Origin: Chloroflexota bacterium
Lineage (GTDB): Bacteria > Chloroflexota > Anaerolineae > Aggregatilineales > J027
DNA length: 45,272 nt
Assembly: GCA_003697365.1 (NCBI GenBank)
Contig: RFGP01000028.1
Location: 1 to 45,272 of the forward strand
Reading direction: 5' to 3'
Part shown: positions 25,618 through 34,913 of the stretch, piece by piece
Position numbering within the stretch: position 1 is the first letter of the stretch
Layout: each line of letters starts with the position of its first letter
Translations under genes and position numbers: made by a program
The notes under the pieces: model-generated
Databases searched by the model: none
Seen by the model: the letters and a program-made list of their open reading frames with translations, nothing else
What the model was told of the DNA's origin: nothing

Positions 25618-26153
25618 GGCTGTTGCGCTCCTTGTTGAATGATACGTGTAGCTTGCTTGATGGCATATGCTCGCATAATGACCTGTTGATGATTAGGTTC
25701 GATGTGTGGCAAGCCATCAAGTCCAAACCAACCGTAGTTGGCGAGTTCAGCGGATAACTGAATATCGTTTATATCATCTGGTTGAAAAGTGTCGACCCAA
25801 AAAGCCATATCAATATGGTTTTTCCAAAGCGGACTCTGCCAAATCATAACAGGTTGGATGGCATATACACGTAGGTTTAGTTCTTCTTTTAATTCACGTT
25901 CTACACCGTTTTGAGGCATCTCTCCACCGTCGATCCAGCCTCCCGGTAATCCCCATGGGAAGTCTGGATGAAAACGATGCTCCACTAACAGCACGCGATC
26001 CTTCTCATCAAAAAGCACACCCACAGCTCCAACTGTAAACCGACTAAGGGACATACGGTAAACTGTTGTTAGTAATTTTGCCATGATAGGAAAGCGCTGT
26101 ATAACATCACCGAGTGATCGTAATGCACGATCTTTCAATTGAATATCCTCCAA
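25614..26153 (-). CDS. Nudix hydrolase
   Basis: 179 residues. The Nudix box GGWIDGGEMPQNGVERELKEEL follows GX5EX7REUXEE, with Asn-Leu (NL) where the consensus has Gly-U at the end. An N-terminal helical stretch of about 40 residues (LRSLGDVIQRFPIMAKLLTTV) precedes the domain. The substrate is probably a nucleoside diphosphate derivative but cannot be assigned. Its TGA overlaps the ATG of the serine hydrolase gene, so they are coupled, perhaps only by transcription. Confidence 0.92.
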   Translation of the reverse strand: MEDIQLKDRALRSLGDVIQRFPIMAKLLTTVYRMSLSRFTVGAVGVLFDEKDRVLLVEHRFHPDFPWGLPGGWIDGGEMPQNGVERELKEELNLRVYAIQPVMIWQSPLWKNHIDMAFWVDTFQPDDINDIQLSAELANYGWFGLDGLPHIEPNHQQVIMRAYAIKQATRIIQQGAQQP

Positions 26154-26225
26154 ACGGCTTTTGTAGTTTGTCAGTGTACCGAATATAAAGATGAATTTCT
26201 ATGCCGTTTGTATTACGTTCACCTA

Positions 26226-29200
26226 TCAAGACTCTTGTAGTGTAGCTGCATCTTTTACTTGTAATAATGGCTGCTGAACAGGAATGATAAAAGAGAAAGT
26301 ATTGGTTCCCTTATCAAGGTCACTCTTCAGCCAAATGCGCCCACCATGTGCCTCGATAAGTGCCTTTGTAATGGACATCCCAACCCCAATGTCACCAAGC
26401 CCTTCAATCAGAGGGTTCTCAGCACGATATAAGCGGGTAAAAACACGCGCTTCATCTTCTGGGCGGATACCTCCACCTTGATCTTGAATGGAAACGAATA
26501 CGACATCTCTAAAAATTTGTGATTCTGTTCCTGATACCGCCATTTCATCCATATGGCGCGCTGTAATTTTCACTGTGCCATCGGTGGGAGAAACTAAATA
26601 TGCATTTTGGATTAAGTGGGTGGTAATTTGCCGTAAAGCCTCTTCGTCTGCTTGCAGATAAATTTCGTCGTTTTCAATGTCTAAATCGAGCACGATACCT
26701 TTTTCACTGAAGCGATAGCGTATCGAAGCAATAGCATTGTCAATGAAATCAACAAGGTTCACTTTTTTAGGCTCTAGTCGTATCCCATCGCTATCCATAA
26801 TGGCGATCTGAATTAATTCTTCGACCAGATAGGCTAAGCGATCAACATTTGCCTTAACACGTGTAAGCAGCTTTCGCTGAAGCGCGCCTAAAATGCCAAC
26901 AGACTCGCCTAGAATCGTGTCGGTGTAGCCCATGATGACGGAAAGCGGGCTACGTAATTCTTGAGCTAGTGCGACAATCACATCTATATCAACAGGTAAT
27001 TGGGTACGTGTTTCTTGTGATGCTGATTGTGATTTAAGTTGGCTTTCTAGCCAATTAATTTGTTGTTGAGCTTTTTGGAGTTGTGCTTCTAATTCTGTAC
27101 GTGCACGACTGAGCTCTTCAATCATTTGTTGCATTGGTGCGAGCCCTTCATCGTGGAGAGCATTTAGTTGATCGCGATCTCCATTGATGCGCGCTTGAAG
27201 TATTTGATACTCATGCGAAAGTCGCTCGTTTTCCGCCTTTAAAACGTTGCGCTCACTAATAAGATGCTGTTGCGCTTCTGTGGCTTCAGATAGAGCTTTT
27301 AATGCTGCTTCTTTTTCTTGTACTAATATTTGATGCTTTTGTGCAAGTTCTTCACGTTCTCTTTGCCATTCTTTAGCGGCGCTGGCTAAGCTATCACGTT
27401 GGGCGACTAGGTCATTGCGTTGTTTGATCAACACTTCACGGTCGTGTGCTAGGCGCGCGATTTGTGTTTCTAATGCTTGGATGCGTGCTGTCCGTTCTTG
27501 TTCTTGCGCAATAGCTGTCTCAAGGGTTTTTCGCTCCTTAAGTAGAAGTTCGCGTTCATGCGCGGCCCGTTGAGCTTGTGTTTTATAAAAGTCACGTTCT
27601 TCTTTAAGTTTCGTAATCTGATCAATTACGCTCTGAAAATCGGCTTGCAAACCCATTGCACTTAACTGCGTTTGTGTGTCTTCAAGTCGTGCTTGAATTT
27701 GTTCGCGTTCTGCCTCCAAGCGTGTTTGATCTTCCAGCAAAGTATCCAATAAATGCTTGATGCGCTGAATACCACTACTATCGGTTTGTAGAGCTTGAAG
27801 TTGCTGTGCCAAGCGATCTCGTTGTTGGCGTAATGACTCTATCTCTTCTTGAAGTTGCTCATTCATCGCCCGATAGGCCATGATCTCATCATCAGAGGTT
27901 GCACCAATAAGGGTTGCTTGTGCTTCTTTCAATGCAACAGTGAGCTTGCGCCGCTCTGCTTGAAGTTGTTCGCGCTCAAAAGCAATGGCCTCTATACGTT
28001 GTGTGATGGAGAGCATTTCTTCATCTTCATCAAGTGCCATCACTTCTTTGAGCTTCTGGCGTTCTTTTCTCAGAGCTTCTTCAAGTTGTTGAATATGATC
28101 ATTCAACATGTTAATTTCTTGTTGAGCTTGCTCTAGGCTCGCTTGCATTTCGCGTCTCAGTGCAACAATAGGGGCTGCTGTTTGATCTTCGGTGATGATT
28201 TCATTGTCATCACTTCCTTCGACCAATTGCAAAATGGCGCGCTCTTCTGCCAGCACACGCTCAATGCGTGCTGTACGACTCAGCATTAGTAACCGCGCAG
28301 CAATAGGAGATATTGACTCTAACAGTCGTTGCTCATCATCACGTAATTCTCTACGGGTATATGGAAAACCAACAATAAGCGCACCAATCACAACACCATT
28401 ACGTATCAATGGCTGTAGATAGGTTGTACCTGTCACAGGCATATCAAAACGTTCATATAGATCATTAAGTTCATCAATATGGGTATTAGGATCGAGCTTT
28501 TGTTGGCGTTTTTGCTCTAAAGCATTATACAGGGTTGGTTGTTCAGTTAAATTGATGGACATTGCGGTAATGGGTTGTTTGCGCCCAAAATCATAAGCTG
28601 CTATGACATCAACCCAGTTTGCATCTTCATATGAAGCCAAGCCAACAATATCTGCTTTAAGCATATCTGCAACAGCTTGTACAGTTTGGCTTGGAATGGC
28701 GTTGGTGTCAGCTTGATCAAGCATAATGCCTAATGCCTTTAGTAATGCTAATGCTTCGTTGCGTCCACCAACTCCACTTGCGCCTGATGATTTAATGCGC
28801 TCTTGAATGACTTCAAACTCTTGGCTTGCTGAAGGCAAAGAGGCAATGGCTTTTAATGGGCGCGATACATGTTCGGCATAGGTGGCGACTGTATCGACTG
28901 CGAGCGTCATACGTTCAATGACCATGCGGTATATGATCATTAACAGCAACAGCCCACTAATCATCATCGACCAACGAATGGCACCCGAAGCATTGCCTAG
29001 TGTTTCGTTGGATAGCTGTTGTTGGAGTGTGTAGATGTGCCCAGCAATAAGAGTAATGAAGAATAGCGATTTTAGAGGTATATCAGCAACATGACGGTAT
29101 CGCCAGAATAGTAATAAAAGACTACAACCGTTAATGATAAGTGTTAAATATACCCAAGAGACGCTGATAGATTGCTCGTAGAAATGAAGTTCTCTATCCC

Positions 29201-29612
29201 AAACTTGTAGGGTATAGAACAACCCTATGAGTAGGAAAACCATTATGCCAATGCTAAGAATAGTTTCTAGACGAACTTTGCGGGGATATTCCGCAGTTAA
29301 AAGCCCGTAACTTAACGCAACAATGACAATAGTATTGATAGCACTTTCAAGCGGAGGCAGAATGCCTGTATTATTATTGAGTAGTCCGAAGATGGTACTG
29401 CTAATAAGGATGAGCCAAGCTGTTAGGGCCATCCATAACGCAACAACATATCGTCCAGCAGCTGTTTCTTCTTCAGAGCGTCGGCGTTGATCAAACGCCA
29501 TGAGTAAGGCAGCTTGATAAATTATAAAAATGGCAATGAAGTAGAAAAGCTCGCCATTGGACGATGTGAATAAATTGACAAAATCTTGTGTACTGTTCAA
29601 AGTTATGGTCAC
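26226..29612 (-). CDS. Sensor histidine-kinase homologue: 7TM, GAF, long coiled coil, HATPase
   Basis: 1128 residues, GTG start at 29612. Residues about 15-235 hold seven membrane helices; about 280-440 a GAF domain; about 450-865 a very long charged coiled coil rich in Glu/Gln/Arg; about 870-940 a HisKA-like dimerisation region; about 985-1110 a HATPase_c domain with N-box LIQNAYLVSP, G1 DQGGGI and G2 GDIGVGMSI. The expected phosphoacceptor His in 'HELRxP' is Gln884 (codon CAA, 26961-26963) in ALAQELRSPLS. Autophosphorylation at the usual site is therefore impossible; it could be a pseudokinase, a heterodimer partner or use another residue. My memory is that similar AQELR sequences occur in other Chloroflexota proteins. 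No response regulator is adjacent. Confidence 0.9.
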   Translation of the reverse strand: MTITLNSTQDFVNLFTSSNGELFYFIAIFIIYQAALLMAFDQRRRSEEETAAGRYVVALWMALTAWLILISSTIFGLLNNNTGILPPLESAINTIVIVALSYGLLTAEYPRKVRLETILSIGIMVFLLIGLFYTLQVWDRELHFYEQSISVSWVYLTLIINGCSLLLLFWRYRHVADIPLKSLFFITLIAGHIYTLQQQLSNETLGNASGAIRWSMMISGLLLLMIIYRMVIERMTLAVDTVATYAEHVSRPLKAIASLPSASQEFEVIQERIKSSGASGVGGRNEALALLKALGIMLDQADTNAIPSQTVQAVADMLKADIVGLASYEDANWVDVIAAYDFGRKQPITAMSINLTEQPTLYNALEQKRQQKLDPNTHIDELNDLYERFDMPVTGTTYLQPLIRNGVVIGALIVGFPYTRRELRDDEQRLLESISPIAARLLMLSRTARIERVLAEERAILQLVEGSDDNEIITEDQTAAPIVALRREMQASLEQAQQEINMLNDHIQQLEEALRKERQKLKEVMALDEDEEMLSITQRIEAIAFEREQLQAERRKLTVALKEAQATLIGATSDDEIMAYRAMNEQLQEEIESLRQQRDRLAQQLQALQTDSSGIQRIKHLLDTLLEDQTRLEAEREQIQARLEDTQTQLSAMGLQADFQSVIDQITKLKEERDFYKTQAQRAAHERELLLKERKTLETAIAQEQERTARIQALETQIARLAHDREVLIKQRNDLVAQRDSLASAAKEWQREREELAQKHQILVQEKEAALKALSEATEAQQHLISERNVLKAENERLSHEYQILQARINGDRDQLNALHDEGLAPMQQMIEELSRARTELEAQLQKAQQQINWLESQLKSQSASQETRTQLPVDIDVIVALAQELRSPLSVIMGYTDTILGESVGILGALQRKLLTRVKANVDRLAYLVEELIQIAIMDSDGIRLEPKKVNLVDFIDNAIASIRYRFSEKGIVLDLDIENDEIYLQADEEALRQITTHLIQNAYLVSPTDGTVKITARHMDEMAVSGTESQIFRDVVFVSIQDQGGGIRPEDEARVFTRLYRAENPLIEGLGDIGVGMSITKALIEAHGGRIWLKSDLDKGTNTFSFIIPVQQPLLQVKDAATLQES

Positions 29613-29653
29613 TCAAATATCTCAAGAATTATCCTACTGTTAAAATTGTAGCA

Positions 29654-29670
29654 CATCTGTTTGACAGATG
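29654..29670. promoter_or_regulatory. Inverted repeat containing TTGACA in divergent region
   Basis: CATCTG (29654-29659) and CAGATG (29665-29670) are perfect inverted arms around TTTGA. TTGACA at 29661-29666 is a perfect -35 consensus on the plus strand, with TCATAA at 29685-29690 as the best (18-base spacing) but poor -10. A second pair of arms, CTCAAAT (29612-29618) and ATTTGAG (29673-29679), encloses the first. The site lies between the divergent sensor kinase and lipoprotein genes. Confidence 0.35.
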
Positions 29671-29708
29671 ACATTTGAGTTAAATCATAAATTGGAGATG
29701 AAAAAACA

Positions 29709-30221
29709 ATGCGAAGAGCTTTATTTTTGGGATTAGTACTAATTGTAGCTTTAGGGGCGTGTGGCGGGGGTGAAAAACGGAATGAGTCAAAAATTCAAGA
29801 CCCCTTTGAGCTAATCGTACCTACTTTACAACCACGTACTATCATTGAGGGTTGTACAGACATTGATATTGAAAATTGGGCTGATTTGATGTTGCCTAAC
29901 TTGCAGGAATTTATGGATGAATCACAAGCATATGTTACACAAGTTGAAAAAGCCTCTTCTGATGAGTTAAGAGATACTTGGAATAGGTTGGTTGCGCTGC
30001 GTGACAATATGACAACCTATCCCACTCCTACTTGCCTAGAGCGACAGCACGATCAAGTTTTGAATCGACTGCAATCTATTCTAGAGGAGTATCAAAAATT
30101 TGGAATTGGACGTTCTAGCGTGTCTGATTTTCAAGAAGGTTTTAACGCTGATATGAAAGGGTTAGAAGAGCAGATTGATCGCTTGAACATTGTGATGAAT
30201 GAATTATACACAACCAATTAA
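29709..30221 (+). CDS. Small lipoprotein of unknown function
   Basis: 170 residues. The signal is RALFLGLVLIVALGAC with lipobox LGAC and a Gly-rich GGGEKRN spacer after the lipidated Cys. The mature part is mostly helical with charged heptad-like stretches (DELRDTWNRLVALRDNM, DMKGLEEQIDRLNIVMNELY) and two further Cys (GCTDID, PTCLERQ) that could form a disulfide. GGAG lies upstream of the ATG. It is divergent from the sensor kinase and convergent, with a shared TTAA stop, with the SpoIIE phosphatase gene. An extracytoplasmic partner for the 7TM sensor is conceivable but unproved. Confidence 0.8.
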   Translation: MRRALFLGLVLIVALGACGGGEKRNESKIQDPFELIVPTLQPRTIIEGCTDIDIENWADLMLPNLQEFMDESQAYVTQVEKASSDELRDTWNRLVALRDNMTTYPTPTCLERQHDQVLNRLQSILEEYQKFGIGRSSVSDFQEGFNADMKGLEEQIDRLNIVMNELYTTN

Positions 30222-33200
30222 TGATCAATGCGCTTGAGGATAAATAATGTCAAGTCATCAAAAGGTGGTACATCTCCTGTAAATTTATCGACAGCCTCGA
30301 TAATTTTATTGACCAACTGATGGGGAGGCAGTTCACGTTCGCGCACAGCAGTAATGAACAAGTCTGCTTCTCCAAACTCAAGGTTGTCTTGTCGTCGGGC
30401 TTCTGTAACGCCATCAGTATACGCAACTATTACATCTTGCGGAGCGATGTCTATGGTATCTTCTCGTAGGGTAGCATCATTTAGTATACCTAAGGCGATG
30501 CCCTTTAATTTTAGCTCGGTGAATTGCCCATTTTGATGAACAAGCAATGGTGGGTTGTGTCCAGCGCTACAGTATGCGAGTGTATGGTTGTGTGGGTCTA
30601 GAATGCCATACCAAACCGTTACAAACAGATCGCTGCGGTTGTCCTGTACTAGGATTTTATTGGCCTTGAGCAATGTTTCCATTGGGCTAAGTCGGCTTGA
30701 AGCGACTGAGCGAATAATAGTGCGGCAGATTGTCATAAACATTGCAGCAGGCACGCCTTTATCTGTTACATCAGCGATCACAAGCCCATATTTTCCGTCT
30801 GATAAAGGTATAAAATCGTAGAAGTCTCCTCCAACAAGCCGCGCTGGTCGATAGTATGCCGCTAATTCATATCCACTAATTTGTGGTGGAGTATCAGGTA
30901 ACAAACTTAATTGAATAGTACGGGCAAGTTCCATTTCGCGCTCAAGCGTTCGGGCTGCTAGAGCTTCTTCTTGCAGCCAAGAAGTTTGAATAGCCATTGC
31001 GCATTGATCAGCAATGCCCGTAAGAATTTTAAGGCGACGTTCTTCACTTGCGCCCGCAAGGGTGACATTATCCACTAGCATTGCACCAACAGTTGTTCCT
31101 TGTGCAACTAGCGGTATTCCTAGAATAGTATCGATGTTTGAAAAGATATTTTGTAATGCTTCTGGTATTGGGAAGTCCGCATCTTGGCCCGCTGTAACAA
31201 GCTCACGCTGTTTTGAGAGATGTGTTAAAAACGGGGCAGCCTCCGCGCTCAATTTCAAGAAGGGCATTTCTAGTTCAGCTTCAGGTGGCAGACCAAGCCA
31301 CTTAGCAGCAATAAAACAATTTGTTTCGGCATTCCACTCTAAAATGCAACAACAAGAAACACCTACAAGTAATGTTGTATAGCGCACAATTGCTTCAAGT
31401 GTGCTGTCAAGATCAAATTGGCTGTTAACAGCTTGAGCAACTTGGAGCACAACTGTTGTAATCCACTGTTCTTCTTGTTGAGCAGTGTATAGTTGAGCAC
31501 GATCTATGGCGATAGCTGCTTGATTTGCAATTCCTGAAGCAAGTTCAATTTTGCGCGCAGTCAAGGGCTGATCGCCTTGACGTTGCCCAATCATTATTAC
31601 TCCAAAAATCTCACCTTGTGCAAAAAGAGGCAATAACACTGCTTGCAAGAAATTCACTTCGACGGGGAGTTGTTCGGCAGGAATATCTTCATGGCTGACA
31701 ATGATAGGTACCCCTCTTGTAACCAACTCTTTTAAGGGTGGCCATGTATCGACTACAGCCTCAACTCCAACTAATTGATTGACCAGTGATTGCTCAATGC
31801 CGGATACTTCAACAACTCGAAAAGCATCTTGTGTACGTAGTAGTACTGCACACCACTCAACACCTGCCAATAACGGCGTAATTTTTGCTACTGTTTTAAG
31901 AACTTCATCTGTGCTGACTGCTTGGCTAGTAGCTTCTGCGACTTGTAATAATGCCGTTGAAATCCATGCTTCTTCTTTTTGAGCCATATATAATTGAGCA
32001 TTCATGATAGCTACGCCAGCTTGATTTGCGAATGTGCCAACGATCTCGTGTTCTTCAGGGGAAAATCGAATATTGCCTACACGCTTAATAGCAAGATAGC
32101 CTATCACTTGATCTTGGATCATGAGTGGCTTGGCAATAATGTCACCGTTGGAAATTTGTGTAGAAGATGATTGCTCGTTAGCAATATGAGTGAGCAATGC
32201 GTCTATATGCCCATGTATACCATCTACTGGCAGGGGATGTTCCCAAACGGTTTCATTAATGACTGCACCGTGTATGGCGCTGATCTCAAATTGCTTTTTG
32301 TCTTCATCAAGAAGCAAAATTACTGCAGACGTGTAGGCTACTACGCGCTCTAGTCCTAGTAAGATTTCTTGTAAGACACTTTCTAGGTCTAGGGATGAAG
32401 CTAAAACAGTACTCACTTCGCGGAGTGTTTCAGAAAGCATTCGGCGACGCATTTCATTCGCAAATAGACGTGCATTTCGGATGGCAACTGCGACGGTATC
32501 AGCAAGCGCCTGCACTAGTATCATATCCTCTTGCTGAAAAGCATCCGGATGAGGACTTTGTATATCTAAAACGCCTAGCGTCTTGTTTCCCATCTGGATA
32601 GGAACGGTCATTTCGCTAAATGTGTCATCAAGTCCTGTTCCTACACAGTAACGTTCATCTACAATAACATTCCCAGAGATGATAGGGCGGCCGTGTCTTA
32701 CCACCCAAGGGATAAACCCTTTATCATTGACAGAATAACTTAGACGTTGTTTGAGCCATTGTTTTACATGAGGGCCTTCGCCTGCTCTAAACACAATTTG
32801 ATCGTCTTCACGCAAAAAAAGATGTACACGATCGTAACCAAAATAATCATCAATGAGATCGACTACTTCATCAAGTAATACCGATATGTCAAGGATAGAG
32901 ACAACCGCACGCGCAGCTTCAATAAGCGCATTTAGACGCTCGCTTTGTTTTCGTTCTTGGTGATACGTTTGGGATTCTTGAATAGCAATGGCTAGTTGAT
33001 CGCCTAGGGCTGCAATGGTTTTGAGATCATCTTCACCGAAAGCGTCTAGTTGGTTGCTTTGAATATCCAGCACCCCTAATACTTGTTGATCAACAACTAA
33101 AGGCACAGCGACTTCACTTAGGGTTGCTTTTAGCGCTGCAGATTGTAAGTAACGGCTATCACTGCGAACATCGCGCACATGTACCAACTTGGCATGTTGT

Positions 33201-34048
33201 GCTGACCAGCCAACGAGGCCTTGCCCCCATTCAAGTTTGACGTTCTTAAACGTCGATACACTACTAGCACCTAATACGATCTGGTTGGTTAGCTTATCAA
33301 TGGTGAAAATGTTCACCGCATAGTAGCCAAATGTATCACGCACAAGATGCACTATTTGCTCAAATAAATCATTCAGTGGTTGCATCGTCGTAATTTGGCG
33401 CGATACAGTACTAATTAAGCGTAAACGTTCGGCTTGTCTTTGTGCTGCTTCATATAGTTGAGCATTGCGGATCGCCCCAGCGGCTTGTGCTGCTAGCACC
33501 GTAAGGCGGCGTAAATCTTCGCGGTCAAACATGCGTGGTGTATCGCTTTGTACTGCAATAACACCGATCACCTCGCCACCGGAAAGCAAGGGAACAAAAA
33601 TTCCCGAACGTGCAGGGTTGTTTTGGTCATAGTAACGGGGTTTTGCTGGTAAGGCATCCCATTCTTTTTGATAGTCGTAAACAAGTAACCCTGATTTATT
33701 TAATACTACCCAGCCAATAAGCCCTTCATGCGCGGCTCCGACAAAAGTTTCAGGCGCTAGACGTTTAGCATTTTTGAACCATACTTTCACCATATAATCA
33801 TTGCCATAAACAAGCCCAAGCTGAAAATGACGAGTATTTACAATACGCGCTGACTGTTGATACACAATTTCGCATAAAGCATCTAGGTTGAGCTGTGCAC
33901 TTAGAATTGCTTGCCCAACATCTGCCAAAGCGTCTAGATCGTATTCTCGTTTGGCTCGCTTAAGTCCACGCCAATAACCAGCCACAAGACCTACAACTAA
34001 TAGGCTTGCGCCAAAAAGCATTGCAATGATCGTGCTAAGCTCGTTCAC
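30218..34048 (-). CDS. Six-GAF SpoIIE-type serine phosphatase (RsbU-like)
   Basis: 1276 residues from a GTG. A single N-terminal helix (IIAMLFGASLLVVGLVAGYW) is followed by six consecutive GAF domains at about 40-200, 208-365, 366-535, 540-690, 690-855 and 860-1030, each ending in the 'AIRNAQLY/AIDRAQLY' connecting helix. The C-terminal PP2C/SpoIIE domain (about 1050-1276) has ARTIQLSLLP, LVGGDFYDF, IADVTDKGVPAAMFM, AYTDGVTEA and PFDDLTLFILK, containing the metal-binding Asp residues. Expected role: on a GAF signal, dephosphorylate a STAS-domain antagonist. It follows the RsbW-STAS fusion gene by 22 bases, so the substrate is likely one of the two STAS domains encoded upstream. Confidence 0.94.
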   Translation of the reverse strand: MNELSTIIAMLFGASLLVVGLVAGYWRGLKRAKREYDLDALADVGQAILSAQLNLDALCEIVYQQSARIVNTRHFQLGLVYGNDYMVKVWFKNAKRLAPETFVGAAHEGLIGWVVLNKSGLLVYDYQKEWDALPAKPRYYDQNNPARSGIFVPLLSGGEVIGVIAVQSDTPRMFDREDLRRLTVLAAQAAGAIRNAQLYEAAQRQAERLRLISTVSRQITTMQPLNDLFEQIVHLVRDTFGYYAVNIFTIDKLTNQIVLGASSVSTFKNVKLEWGQGLVGWSAQHAKLVHVRDVRSDSRYLQSAALKATLSEVAVPLVVDQQVLGVLDIQSNQLDAFGEDDLKTIAALGDQLAIAIQESQTYHQERKQSERLNALIEAARAVVSILDISVLLDEVVDLIDDYFGYDRVHLFLREDDQIVFRAGEGPHVKQWLKQRLSYSVNDKGFIPWVVRHGRPIISGNVIVDERYCVGTGLDDTFSEMTVPIQMGNKTLGVLDIQSPHPDAFQQEDMILVQALADTVAVAIRNARLFANEMRRRMLSETLREVSTVLASSLDLESVLQEILLGLERVVAYTSAVILLLDEDKKQFEISAIHGAVINETVWEHPLPVDGIHGHIDALLTHIANEQSSSTQISNGDIIAKPLMIQDQVIGYLAIKRVGNIRFSPEEHEIVGTFANQAGVAIMNAQLYMAQKEEAWISTALLQVAEATSQAVSTDEVLKTVAKITPLLAGVEWCAVLLRTQDAFRVVEVSGIEQSLVNQLVGVEAVVDTWPPLKELVTRGVPIIVSHEDIPAEQLPVEVNFLQAVLLPLFAQGEIFGVIMIGQRQGDQPLTARKIELASGIANQAAIAIDRAQLYTAQQEEQWITTVVLQVAQAVNSQFDLDSTLEAIVRYTTLLVGVSCCCILEWNAETNCFIAAKWLGLPPEAELEMPFLKLSAEAAPFLTHLSKQRELVTAGQDADFPIPEALQNIFSNIDTILGIPLVAQGTTVGAMLVDNVTLAGASEERRLKILTGIADQCAMAIQTSWLQEEALAARTLEREMELARTIQLSLLPDTPPQISGYELAAYYRPARLVGGDFYDFIPLSDGKYGLVIADVTDKGVPAAMFMTICRTIIRSVASSRLSPMETLLKANKILVQDNRSDLFVTVWYGILDPHNHTLAYCSAGHNPPLLVHQNGQFTELKLKGIALGILNDATLREDTIDIAPQDVIVAYTDGVTEARRQDNLEFGEADLFITAVRERELPPHQLVNKIIEAVDKFTGDVPPFDDLTLFILKRIDH

Positions 34049-34070
34049 GGCAGATTAGCCTGTGGCTTCC

Positions 34071-34871
34071 TTATTCGTAATGCATATCGGCTAGGGCAGC
34101 TTCGGGGGAATCGTAAATATTAAACATCATATCAAAGCCAATCATTTCAAAAACTTCTAGAATACGTGGTTGAAGTGCGGCCAAGATAACATCGCCTTTG
34201 TTGTCTCTTGCTTTTCGCCATGCTGTTACCAAAACCTTTAATCCACTACTGGAAATATAAGTAACATGAGCAAACGAAATTAATAGCCGAAAGTGCCCTT
34301 GTTGAAGTTCTTCTTCTAATGCTTGTTCGACTTGCTGGCTGGTATGGCTATCAATCTGCCCAGTGAGATCAACTTGTACAAAACTGTTAGACACCATTTT
34401 CTTGGTGATTGAGAGTGTGTCTTCAACTTCATTACGATTGATTTGGCTCGGATGTTCAATGTTTTTATAAAGTGTAAGGACATTACGACCGTCAACATAG
34501 CGATAGTCGATCCGATCCATGAGTTTTTTGATGAAATAAATTCCCCATCCACCAATTTCACGCTCTTGTGTAGATAGAGCTGGGTTCGGTTCTCGATAGG
34601 TAACAGGATTAAAGGCTGGGCTGTTGTCTGTTATGGTAATGACAAAAGTACCTTGATCAATGCCTGTGGTGATTGTAATTTGTCCGGTGTTGGTATTATG
34701 ACCAAAGCCATGCTCGATGATGTTGGTGCAGGTTTCATCTACTGCGAGTTGACAATGATAAACACTACGCTCATCTAGACCTGCTTCTTCGGCTGCTTTT
34801 ACAACAAATTCACATGCTGCTGGAACATTTTCTATATGCGCTTTGAAAGAAAGATGGCGCTCATCTTGCAT
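34071..34871 (-). CDS. RsbW-like anti-sigma kinase fused to STAS antagonist domain
   Basis: 266 residues made of two modules. Residues 1-140: HATPase_c_2 of the RsbW/SpoIIAB type, with N-box AVDETCTNIIEHGFG, G1 TDNSPAFNP and G2 GGWGIYFIKKLMD. Residues about 160-266: a STAS domain with FVQVDLTGQID and the phospho-acceptor loop HVTYISSSGLKVLV. In classic partner switching these are separate proteins, the kinase phosphorylating the antagonist's Ser; joining them allows self-regulation in cis or dimer-level switching. The gene lies between a free STAS protein and the GAF phosphatase, so a full kinase/antagonist/phosphatase set is present without a sigma factor nearby. Confidence 0.93.
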   Translation of the reverse strand: MQDERHLSFKAHIENVPAACEFVVKAAEEAGLDERSVYHCQLAVDETCTNIIEHGFGHNTNTGQITITTGIDQGTFVITITDNSPAFNPVTYREPNPALSTQEREIGGWGIYFIKKLMDRIDYRYVDGRNVLTLYKNIEHPSQINRNEVEDTLSITKKMVSNSFVQVDLTGQIDSHTSQQVEQALEEELQQGHFRLLISFAHVTYISSSGLKVLVTAWRKARDNKGDVILAALQPRILEVFEMIGFDMMFNIYDSPEAALADMHYE

Positions 34872-34913
34872 GGCTTTTTGACTCCGTTAATGCTTCATGA
34901 TGGTCATCGCAGT

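Noticed and set aside
27849-28136. Plus-strand frame opposite the sensor kinase coiled coil
   Set aside because: Leu/Phe/Cys-rich reading results from the complement of the Glu/Gln-rich coiled coil.
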